DNA from: Bacillaceae bacterium
GTDB taxonomy: Bacteria > Bacillota > Bacilli > Bacillales > Amphibacillaceae
DNA length: 5,928 bases
NCBI GenBank assembly: GCA_030152985.1
Contig: JASLIE010000198.1
Location: 1-5,928 of the forward strand
Direction: 5' to 3'
Of the stretch, positions 1 to 5,717 are shown one piece after another. Each line of letters opens with the position of its first letter. Position 1 is the first letter of the stretch. The notes beneath the pieces were generated by a model that ran no database searches, was not told the origin of the DNA, and saw only the letters and a program-made list of their open reading frames with translations. The translations under genes and the position numbers were made by a program.

Positions 1-617
1 GCAAGTAAGATAAACACAGTCGGTCTTAACATCGGTGGCAGGGGTCCATGGAAAAACATCCGATTAAAAAAGAAAGTGAAATAAAAAATTGTAAAGACAA
101 GTCCAAGACTAAAGAACATCCAATTTATTTCAGCACCGACATGATAAACACCCGCGAGTGGAACGACGATATTACCAACGATTGGTAAAAACCAAACCGG
201 ATTAAATTGCTCCAGCTTGAATTCAAGCGTCCACATTAAGCGCGTTAATAAATATAAAGTTAAAAGAAGCTGTAAGAGTGCACCAATTCCCCAAATAAAG
301 AGTGATAATAATTCACTTAGATCATAAAGAACCAGTCCCATCATTAAAAAACTAATTGATACAGCCCCGTAAAAATTCATTTTCACTGGATGCTTCAGCT
401 CAGCGTGAATATCTTCTGGGAACTCCTTAATTCGAATTAGTAAGACGAATAAATTTACGATAAACATCAAAACTGCAAGTATTAAAAATAAGGTCGAACC
501 GATGGCTGCAAGTCCAGTCATTTCTTCATACTGCCTCAGTGCAACCGTCACACCTGAAAGTCCCATTACACTTGCAAATAATGCCGTTGGAAAATAGCGC
601 AACTTATTTTCTTTCAT
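1..617 (-). CDS. SLAC1/TehA-type (TDT family) membrane channel or transporter, 3' end cut by window edge
   Basis: The first 205 residues of an integral membrane protein are present; the reading frame is open to the left edge. I chose the ATG at 615-617 because AGAGG (628-632) lies 10 nt upstream and the protein begins MKENKLRYFP. About six hydrophobic helices are visible (roughly residues 11-27, 38-61, 82-100, 103-127, 141-160, 166-186). The segment FNPVWFLPIVGN (138-149) and the stretch FHGPLPPMLRPT (189-200) are typical of the TDT/SLAC1 family, whose members (TehA, Mae1, SLAC1) have ten helices and about 310-330 residues, so about a third is missing. The family moves anions such as chloride, nitrate, malate or sulfite; the substrate cannot be told here, and the gating-Phe region is outside the window. 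A possible weak promoter is TTTAGA/TATATT (664-669/640-645). Family assignment is fairly secure, substrate unknown. Confidence 0.85.
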   Translation of the reverse strand, partial: MKENKLRYFPTALFASVMGLSGVTVALRQYEEMTGLAAIGSTLFLILAVLMFIVNLFVLLIRIKEFPEDIHAELKHPVKMNFYGAVSISFLMMGLVLYDLSELLSLFIWGIGALLQLLLTLYLLTRLMWTLEFKLEQFNPVWFLPIVGNIVVPLAGVYHVGAEINWMFFSLGLVFTIFYFTFFFNRMFFHGPLPPMLRPTVFILL

Positions 618-723
618 CTGTTCACATCCTCTCATCATTAATATAAAGAATACAAGAGAACACTCTAAAGGTCACGCTTTTTGCCTAGTTAAAAGCATGG
701 TTGAGCATTTAAAAAGCTAATTT

Positions 724-749
724 GTTTAGCATTCTGTATAATAGGCTAT
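724..749 (+). promoter_or_regulatory. Promoter region of the thioredoxin-like gene (overlapping sigma-A and possible sigma-B elements)
   Basis: TATAAT at 737-742 is a perfect sigma-A -10 box, but there is no good -35 box 16-18 bp upstream. Overlapping it, GTTTAG (724-729) and GGCTAT (744-749) are separated by 14 bp. This resembles the Bacillus general-stress sigma-B pattern GTTT-N14-17-GGGWAW with one mismatch. Either promoter would give a short leader ending in AGGAGG (761-766). A short inverted repeat, GCTAA-N5-TTAGC (716-730), overlaps the -35 area. The sigma assignment is inference from pattern only. Confidence 0.5.
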
Positions 750-773
750 AGATTAAGTAGAGGAGGGGTATCT

Positions 774-1109
774 ATGGCTGAATTTAAAGACCTATCTTCA
801 CTCGATGAGGCAATGGAGTTTATTGAAAATCATGAAATGTCATTTCTTTACTTCACAATGCCAAGTTGTAGTGTCTGTCATGGTTTAAAGCCACAAATAG
901 AAGCAATGTTAGAAAAATACCCAAAAATTGAAGGACGTCATATTGATGCGAGCCTCGTGCCTGAAGCTGCTGGACAATTTTCTGTTTTTACAGCACCTGT
1001 ACTACTCCTATTTATTGATGGGAAAGAGTATTTACGCGAAGCACGGATTGTACAAACTCAAAAACTTGACGACCAATTGAATCGTATTTACACAAATATG
1101 GTTAACTAA
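774..1109 (+). CDS. Thioredoxin-family protein with CSVC active site
   Basis: This 111-residue protein has no signal peptide or membrane helix, so it should be cytoplasmic. It has the layout of a single thioredoxin fold: a first helix (about 8-20), the strand FLYF (24-27), the redox motif CSVC (32-35) followed by His36, and a cis-proline loop TAP (73-75) before the strand VLLLF. The Trp usual before the first active-site Cys is replaced by Ser, and CSVC differs from the CGPC of true thioredoxin, so this is a thioredoxin-like thiol-disulfide protein and not TrxA. It resembles Bacillus proteins of the YdfQ kind as I remember them; I could not check this. The ATG is preceded by a very strong AGGAGG seven bases upstream. 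The gene is monocistronic, divergent from the TDT gene and convergent with the ABC operon. Its partner protein is unknown. Confidence 0.85.
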   Translation: MAEFKDLSSLDEAMEFIENHEMSFLYFTMPSCSVCHGLKPQIEAMLEKYPKIEGRHIDASLVPEAAGQFSVFTAPVLLLFIDGKEYLREARIVQTQKLDDQLNRIYTNMVN

Positions 1110-1134
1110 TTTTAATTAGTTAACCATATTTTTT
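1094..1134 (+). terminator. Rho-independent terminator between convergent genes
   Basis: A perfect inverted repeat with 17-bp arms (1094-1110 and 1115-1131) and a 4-nt loop is followed on the plus strand by a T run (1129-1134). The left arm contains the last codons and the TAA stop of the thioredoxin-like gene. The T run overlaps the stop codon of the minus-strand gene that ends at 1133. It should terminate plus-strand transcription well. On the minus strand only TTTGTG follows the stem, so termination of the ABC operon there is probably weaker. Confidence 0.85.
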
Positions 1135-2335
1135 ATTGGATCTTATCTAGACTTAAGATCTCATTGTTTTGTAAATTCGCTTGAACCTGATAACTTGCCT
1201 TGTAGACCTCTTTAGCTCCCTCAATATCAAGCACAGTTAAATCTATCTTTGTCATTTCACCCGTCTCATAATTTTCAAGTGAATCAACCAAATAATCGAG
1301 TCCATCGATAGAAGCTCGAATCGTTTCTTCTGTTTCATTGTTTACAAGCGAAAACTCATTTAACTTTTTCATTGTCTCTCGTTCATAAATTGTCAATTTA
1401 TTCTCTTTGTCTGAATTAAGTACGAGTCGCTTGTCGGTCAATGTGTGAACTGAAGCAAAACGTTCTGGATTTTTAATTTCTTTAAAGTCATTTGTTTCTG
1501 CATTATAAGTATAAAGTAAGTTACGCTCTTCATCTAATAATTCATGCTCTACAGGCTCATCTTCTAGGAACTCTTCTTCATCTGCTGCATAATATCTTTC
1601 TTCAGTTATGATAAGTTCTTCTTTGCGGTCACGGTTTACGTCCATATAAATGATCTTATGAATTCCTTTTTCATCACTTGATAAATCAAATGATTTAATC
1701 ACTTCAGCAGACTTTAGTTCACCTGTTACCGCATTAATTTTATAAGCAATTAATTCACTTGAATCATTACTTTCAGATTCAAGTAAAACTGTTAAAATAT
1801 GATCTGACTCATAGAAACTAATCACCTCATTATAGTAGGTGTCTGGCTTTACTTTAAGCTCAAATTCATGATTTTTTACTTCTTTTGTTTCCTTCTTTAA
1901 AACTGACAAGTTTAATTTTGGTTTTTCTTCACTTAAGTAGTAATTAAGCCGTTCATCCGTACTGACATAAAATAAAGTGTCATCTGTTTCATAGTAATTT
2001 GTCAGGTTTGTAGCTAATTTTCCACGCATGAATTGTTTATATTCATCTTTATAAGCTTTTATTTGTGGATCAAGTGCATCATCTCCATCTAAACCTTCGG
2101 AAAAACTTAAGTTGTTTTCTGCTTCGACTACTTCCTCATTTTTAAAGACAAAGTTTTCGCTTTTTGTCGTATAATTTTCTATGTTAAAATAAATGCCGAT
2201 GTCTTTGACAACAGATGCGTCACCTTTTTCTGTTGTTTTTTCTAAAACGATTTGGCTATTTGGTTTTGCCGAAATCAAATAATATGGAATAAACAACATA
2301 AGCAGGACTAAGATAACTAATCGGTAATTTTTCAT
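1133..2335 (-). CDS. Membrane-anchored or secreted acidic protein, probable beta-propeller, last gene of the ABC operon; function unknown
   Basis: I do not recognise this 400-residue protein as a named family. An N-terminal hydrophobic stretch (residues 5-22) after a Lys/Arg-containing start is a signal peptide or membrane anchor. There is no Cys, so it is not a lipoprotein. The remainder is hydrophilic and rich in Asp and Glu, with an extreme acidic patch at 251-271. Five segments look like repeated propeller blades, each a hydrophobic strand with a Tyr, Val or Leu followed by a T/E-G/K turn: about 141-160, 194-213, 273-288, 313-330 and 365-382. DVNRDRKEE (232-240) resembles the calcium-binding DxNxDG loop of FG-GAP/VCBS repeats but lacks its glycines. 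ATG is preceded by GGGAGG (2344-2349), eight bases away. It follows the permease by 14 nt, so it is co-transcribed and may be an extracytoplasmic partner or sensor of the transporter. That role is inference. Confidence 0.7.
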   Translation of the reverse strand: MKNYRLVILVLLMLFIPYYLISAKPNSQIVLEKTTEKGDASVVKDIGIYFNIENYTTKSENFVFKNEEVVEAENNLSFSEGLDGDDALDPQIKAYKDEYKQFMRGKLATNLTNYYETDDTLFYVSTDERLNYYLSEEKPKLNLSVLKKETKEVKNHEFELKVKPDTYYNEVISFYESDHILTVLLESESNDSSELIAYKINAVTGELKSAEVIKSFDLSSDEKGIHKIIYMDVNRDRKEELIITEERYYAADEEEFLEDEPVEHELLDEERNLLYTYNAETNDFKEIKNPERFASVHTLTDKRLVLNSDKENKLTIYERETMKKLNEFSLVNNETEETIRASIDGLDYLVDSLENYETGEMTKIDLTVLDIEGAKEVYKASYQVQANLQNNEILSLDKIQ

Positions 2336-2349
2336 TTTATTAACCTCCC

Positions 2350-3177
2350 TTAAACAGTTACTTTCTTAGTCATTAGGTAACGACCAATTAAAAGTGATGC
2401 AAGCATTAAAGCTAAAACAAGTGCGCTTTGAATATAAAACACTTCACTTTCATATAAATAATTATTAAAATACACTTCATTTAAAATGTAGGGTGAAAAG
2501 TAAAGACCTAGTGCAAGAACAGAATAAACCGTAGCCATAAGAATGCCAAGCCACTTATAGCTTCGTTCAAATAGCACATTTGTAAATATGACAATCAAGA
2601 GTAAGCTACCAAGTAAGTAAGTCATTAAAAAACCAGTTACCGAATCAGGTAATAATGTATTTAAATAATCTGTGTTTCGAATGGTTTCATAGACTGATTC
2701 ATCATACCTAAAATCGATTGGCACAAGTACTTTTACGATTAACTGGTTGATTTTAAGTAAGATTAATTGAATACCCAGCAAAGCAAAAACAAATAAGAGT
2801 AAGCTTACTAATTTTGAGTAATAGATTGACATCCGCTCTACTGGTAACGTGTAGAGCCTAAAGACCAGTGGCTGTTTATTAAACCAGTCGCGGTACCAAA
2901 TGAATAAGCTGTAGATAAGTAAACTAATCACACCGAGGGCAATTGTTAAAAACATGCCCATAGAATTATAGATAGAGGAGAGTTCTAGGCGACCATAATT
3001 TTCAATGACTTCTTGCTTTGTCATCAGCTTAAGCCCTTCTTCGTACACTGCAACTTGAACCACCGATTTAAAAGATACAAAAGCAAGCTGAAAAATAAAG
3101 ATAATAGCCACTAAAGAAAGAAACACTTTCCAAAAGCGACTGACTTCATAATTAACTAATTTAATAAACGAACTCAT
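2350..3177 (-). CDS. ABC transporter permease subunit (six transmembrane helices)
   Basis: A 275-residue integral membrane protein with about six helices: roughly 17-37, 73-95, 121-145, 181-203, 207-229 and 247-267. It has an extracytoplasmic-type loop between helices 1 and 2 and another between 3 and 4. The cytoplasmic stretch FRLYTLPVERMSIYYSKL (106-123), just before helix 3, resembles the coupling region of ABC-2/YtrC-D type permeases, where a 'tLPvsR...sK' pattern is common. Its start codon overlaps the ATPase stop in an ATGA arrangement (3174-3177), and GGGAGG (3188-3193) lies ten bases upstream, which indicates translational coupling. It should form the membrane pore, probably as a homodimer because only one permease gene is present, powered by the ATPase encoded upstream. 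An exporter is most likely since no substrate-binding lipoprotein is present. The substrate is unknown. Confidence 0.8.
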   Translation of the reverse strand: MSSFIKLVNYEVSRFWKVFLSLVAIIFIFQLAFVSFKSVVQVAVYEEGLKLMTKQEVIENYGRLELSSIYNSMGMFLTIALGVISLLIYSLFIWYRDWFNKQPLVFRLYTLPVERMSIYYSKLVSLLLFVFALLGIQLILLKINQLIVKVLVPIDFRYDESVYETIRNTDYLNTLLPDSVTGFLMTYLLGSLLLIVIFTNVLFERSYKWLGILMATVYSVLALGLYFSPYILNEVYFNNYLYESEVFYIQSALVLALMLASLLIGRYLMTKKVTV

Positions 3178-3860
3178 CGCTGATAAACCTCCCTCATGAC
3201 ATCCGTAATCGATTGCCCTGCTTCCCGTTTCTTTTCAACATCAAATTGCATGTGAACATAACCATCTTCTAATAAAACAACCTCATCAACTAAATGCTCA
3301 ATGTCTTGAATTTCATGTGTCGTAATAATCACACCACGATTTTCAATTAAATGACTGACAAAAACTTCAGCAATTTGTTCCCGGCTAAAAATATCAATCC
3401 CAGAGAAAGGCTCATCCATTAAAATATATTTTGCATCTACTGCAAGTCCTAACATTAAATTTACTTTTGCTTTATTTCCTTTTGATAACTGATTTAATTT
3501 ATCTGTTAAATTAAGCTTAAAAAAGGCGAGTAACTCTCTAGCACGTTTTTCATTCCAATTTGGATAAAAGTCTGCCATAAACGCAAAAGCTTCCTTGATC
3601 GTATATGAATTATCCATTGAAATTGTGTCTGGAATGTAAATAATTTCTTTATATGTTTCAGTTCTTAAAGGCTTTCCTTCAATTAAAATTTCCCCCTTCT
3701 TAATGGGGGTTAAATTCATAATCGCATTTAAGATTGTTGTTTTTCCTGCGCCATTTAAACCAATTAAGCAGGTGATTTTTCCTTTTTCAGCTGTAAAGCT
3801 AATTTCTTTTAATACCTTCTTCGTTCCGAAATCCTTAGCAATTTTTTTCACTTCTATCAT
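3174..3860 (-). CDS. ABC transporter ATP-binding protein (YtrB/YhcG-like)
   Basis: A complete ABC nucleotide-binding domain of 228 residues counted from the chosen ATG. Visible motifs are Walker A GLNGAGKT (34-41), signature LSKGN (125-129, a variant of LSGGQ), Walker B YILMDEP (145-151) with catalytic Glu150, D-loop SGID (153-156) and switch His182 in TTHE. The Q-loop position reads YIPD (75-78), with Asp in place of Gln. I chose ATG 3858-3860 over the upstream in-frame GTG at 3867-3869. AAGGAG (3871-3876) is ten bases from the ATG but only one base from the GTG, and MIEVKKI is the usual start of this family. With GTG the protein would have 231 residues and overlap the regulator by 8 nt. It sits between the regulator and the permease, to which it is coupled by a 4-nt overlap, and hydrolyses ATP on the cytoplasmic face of the transporter. 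Confidence 0.93.
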   Translation of the reverse strand: MIEVKKIAKDFGTKKVLKEISFTAEKGKITCLIGLNGAGKTTILNAIMNLTPIKKGEILIEGKPLRTETYKEIIYIPDTISMDNSYTIKEAFAFMADFYPNWNEKRARELLAFFKLNLTDKLNQLSKGNKAKVNLMLGLAVDAKYILMDEPFSGIDIFSREQIAEVFVSHLIENRGVIITTHEIQDIEHLVDEVVLLEDGYVHMQFDVEKKREAGQSITDVMREVYQR

Positions 3861-3861
3861 C

Positions 3862-4251
3862 TCACTCACGCTCCTTCATTTCTTTTTCGTAATTCAAATA
3901 ACGCTTTTCGACTTTCTCCTTTAACTTAGGTAAGGCTATTTCTAAGGGATAAACCGCTTGAATAAATTGATCAAGTGTCTGATCTAAATAATCATTTCTT
4001 AAGCCTTCTAACACTTCTTGATTTTCTGTGACAATGCTCGGAGCATTTCGATTTGTATAAATAATCTCAAGTGATTCCATTTCTTTAAATGCTTTTTGAA
4101 CTGTATTTGGGTTCACCTTAAAGTATTGAGCAACTTCTCTTCGTGAAGGAAGTTCCTCACCTGCAAGAATTTCTTTACTGATGATTTTTGCTTTAAAATA
4201 ATCAATAATTTGAAGATAGACAGGTATTCGTTCGTCAAACTTGACTGGCAT
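3862..4251 (-). CDS. GntR-family transcriptional regulator, YtrA subfamily, probable autorepressor
   Basis: A 129-residue protein with an N-terminal winged helix-turn-helix and a short helical tail, the length of YtrA-type regulators. The GntR core is clear: VYLQIIDYFKAKI (11-23), then LPSRREVAQYFKVNPNTVQK (34-53) as the helix-turn-helix. The tail (about 77-129) is helical with many charged residues and has no ligand-binding domain. It probably serves dimerisation. Unusually, the wing RGxGTFV is replaced by RNAPSIV (68-74), and the preceding Gly is Glu62. ATG 4249-4251 is preferred to the in-frame TTG at 4255-4257, because GGGGGT (4257-4262) can pair with the 16S tail by one G-U wobble five bases from the ATG. 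The TTG itself overlaps that site. It heads the ABC operon; its stop is one base from the ATPase start. It probably binds the two inverted repeats in its own promoter. Confidence 0.9.
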   Translation of the reverse strand: MPVKFDERIPVYLQIIDYFKAKIISKEILAGEELPSRREVAQYFKVNPNTVQKAFKEMESLEIIYTNRNAPSIVTENQEVLEGLRNDYLDQTLDQFIQAVYPLEIALPKLKEKVEKRYLNYEKEMKERE

Positions 4252-4272
4252 AGTCAACCCCCATTTCTCATC

Positions 4273-4292
4273 TGTATTAGGAAGCTAATACA
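4273..4292. promoter_or_regulatory. Proximal operator: inverted repeat TGTATTA-N6-TAATACA
   Basis: TGTATTAG-GAAG-CTAATACA is a perfect inverted repeat with 8-bp arms. It lies about 6 to 25 bases downstream of the predicted transcription start of the ABC operon (near 4298) and 11 bases before the regulator's ribosome-binding site. The 7-bp half-sites and the 6-bp spacing are identical to those inside the promoter repeat at 4302-4321. This argues for recognition by the same protein, most likely the GntR-type regulator encoded next to it. In the mRNA the same bases can form a small hairpin with a CUUC loop. Confidence 0.75.
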
Positions 4293-4331
4293 CTTCTAAA
4301 CTGTATTATACCCTTAATACAGTTTAGAAGT
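4292..4331. promoter_or_regulatory. Distal operator: perfect 17-bp-arm inverted repeat covering the core promoter
   Basis: Arms 4292-4308 and 4315-4331 are perfect reverse complements around the 6-nt centre TACCCT. The inner part is TGTATTA-N6-TAATACA (4302-4321), matching the proximal operator. The outer arms ACTTCTAAAC and GTTTAGAAGT extend the symmetry. The repeat spans the -10 box, the spacer and part of the -35 box, so a bound dimer would block RNA polymerase. It lies mostly upstream of the predicted start of transcription, so it is not an RNA terminator. Confidence 0.8.
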
Positions 4332-4334
4332 CAA
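4305..4334 (-). promoter_or_regulatory. Sigma-A promoter of the GntR-ABC operon
   Basis: Read on the minus strand, TTGACT (4329-4334) and a perfect TATAAT (4305-4310) are separated by 18 bp. Transcription should start near 4298, giving a leader of about 47 nt before the regulator's ATG. The -10 box is embedded in one half-site of the inverted repeat, so the promoter should be strong when free and shut off when the regulator is bound. Confidence 0.8.
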
Positions 4335-4367
4335 TTTAATCTTAAGCTAAGTTAACTCAGAACAAAT

Positions 4368-4394
4368 AAAAAAAACGACTTTTATGTCGTTTTT
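4368..4394 (-). terminator. Rho-independent terminator of the NCS2 permease gene
   Basis: On the minus strand a 9-bp perfect stem (4386-4394 with 4371-4379) around a 6-nt loop runs into eight T residues (positions 4375 to 4368). The upstream arm contains the last Lys-Thr-Thr codons and the stop codon lies in the loop. The GTCG/CGAC core gives the stem its strength. It separates the permease from the downstream ABC operon, which has its own promoter. Confidence 0.85.
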
Positions 4395-5668
4395 AATTTT
4401 TCCCAATCAAGAAGGGATTCAAATATAATTGCTAAGATAATGCCTGTTAGTAAACCATTGCTTAAAAAAGGTTGTAGAAAGACAGGTAAACTATTAAAGG
4501 CTGTCTGCGGTAAAATCATAATGACAAGCCCGGTAAATAAAGGAATAGCTACTCGGTAAACCGTGAGTGAATTGATTGTTATTTGCTTAAAGTAATCGAT
4601 TGATGAAACAAAGAGCTGTAAATAAGCAACAAATAAGACAGCACTCCCGACACTCAGCGGTAAACTTGCAAAAAAAGCACCTGCAGACGGTAGCAGTCCA
4701 ATGAGTAAAAATAAGCCACTCCCTATTATAAAGGGTAAACGTTCATATACCTCTGTTTGCTTTAAATAACCAATTGAAGAAACATAAGGCGCATAAGGAA
4801 CAAGGCCGAATAAACTTGCAAGAATTGTCCCACTCCCTGTCACAAGGAGGGATCGCCTATAATCTGCTTCAGTCACCTCGACTTGAAATAAGCTTTCTGA
4901 TCCTTTAAGTGCACCAAAAGTGTTCGATATATTTAACAAACCTGCAAGCACTGTAATTAAAACAATGCTCGTATTCCAGACCGGCTCACCTAGAGGAAAA
5001 AGCTTAAAGTTAAAGCCTTGTTTAAAATCAATCGGCTGGCTACCAAAAAACAAGACATAAACTAACCAACCGATAAGTATACCTACGAGTAAACCGTAAC
5101 TTTTATAGGCGGCTTTTGCTTTAATATTGATCACACTCACCATGAGGACAAGGAAGATTGATAAGAGTAAAATAGGAAGGTCAATTTCACTTGTAGAATC
5201 AGTAAAAGAAAGTCCTAACATCCCTTTTGTAAAAATTTGAATCAGTGTGACACCAAGTAACATCATAAATACACCCATCACGGCTGGTGTAAATAAACGC
5301 GAAAATAAATGACCTAACTTGAACAAGGCAATTAAAATCGTGATTACACCTGAGATGAACACACCTACTGCAATGCTCCCCCCAAGTGTAACAAGTGATA
5401 AGCCTTGACTGGAAGCGATTGCAACAAGACTTAAAAAAACACCCCACCACAAGCCCGACTGCCCCTCGAGTAAGGGCCGCCCGTGACCAAAGTAAACTTG
5501 CAACAAACTCACAAGACCCGTTACGATAAATGACATTTGCATCATAAATATAACTGTTGAGTCATCTAATTTAAATGCCTCACCAATTGTAATTGGAATA
5601 ATAACGATATTTGCAAAAATAAAGAAAAACCATTGTAAACCTTGTAAAAAACTACGTCCCTTTTTCAC
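4382..5668 (-). CDS. NCS2-type nucleobase (uracil/xanthine) permease
   Basis: A 428-residue membrane protein with about 12-14 hydrophobic segments, the usual size and build of the NCS2 (nucleobase:cation symporter-2) family, which imports uracil, xanthine or other purines with protons. Family marks are GHGRPLLEGQSG in the TM3 region (61-72), NISNTFGALKG in the TM8 region (246-256) and PYAPYVSSIG in the TM10 region (291-300). By alignment from memory with E. coli UraA, the two acidic residues that hold the substrate appear replaced: EHIG by an NISNTFG segment and YGENIG by YVSSIG. It therefore resembles the divergent 'uracil/xanthine transporter' branch (B. subtilis YwdJ type, from memory). 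The start is GTG (5666-5668) with GAGGTG (5674-5679) five bases upstream; the next Met is residue 42. It is monocistronic, with its own terminator. The exact substrate cannot be assigned. Confidence 0.85.
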   Translation of the reverse strand: MKKGRSFLQGLQWFFFIFANIVIIPITIGEAFKLDDSTVIFMMQMSFIVTGLVSLLQVYFGHGRPLLEGQSGLWWGVFLSLVAIASSQGLSLVTLGGSIAVGVFISGVITILIALFKLGHLFSRLFTPAVMGVFMMLLGVTLIQIFTKGMLGLSFTDSTSEIDLPILLLSIFLVLMVSVINIKAKAAYKSYGLLVGILIGWLVYVLFFGSQPIDFKQGFNFKLFPLGEPVWNTSIVLITVLAGLLNISNTFGALKGSESLFQVEVTEADYRRSLLVTGSGTILASLFGLVPYAPYVSSIGYLKQTEVYERLPFIIGSGLFLLIGLLPSAGAFFASLPLSVGSAVLFVAYLQLFVSSIDYFKQITINSLTVYRVAIPLFTGLVIMILPQTAFNSLPVFLQPFLSNGLLTGIILAIIFESLLDWEKLKTT

Positions 5669-5688
5669 AGAACCACCTCGTTTAAATT

Positions 5689-5717
5689 ATTCTATCAAAT
5701 TCCCCTCACTAAAAAAA
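5689..5717 (-). promoter_or_regulatory. Possible promoter of the NCS2 permease gene
   Basis: On the minus strand TAGAAT (5689-5694) is a fair -10 box. At 17 bp the -35 position (5712-5717) reads only TTTTTT, so the promoter would be weak or need an activator. The predicted leader is then only about 15 nt, too short for a purine or other riboswitch. Confidence 0.35.

Noticed and set aside
3861..3869. GTG start for the ABC ATPase overlapping the regulator by 8 nt
   Set aside because: The AAGGAG site is only one base from this GTG but ten from the ATG at 3860, which also gives the usual family N-terminus.
3703..3924. Plus-strand open frame of 73 codons
   Set aside because: It lies opposite the ABC ATPase and regulator, whose motifs are unmistakable, and its hydrophobic composition is what antisense of such coding gives. 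No supporting promoter or ribosome-binding site was seen.
4252..4257. TTG start for the GntR regulator
   Set aside because: It overlaps the GGGGGT site that would serve as the ribosome-binding site for the ATG six bases further on.
5199..5450. Minus-strand open frame of 83 codons
   Set aside because: It is an out-of-frame shadow inside the NCS2 permease gene, with a Cys- and His-rich composition unlike a real protein.
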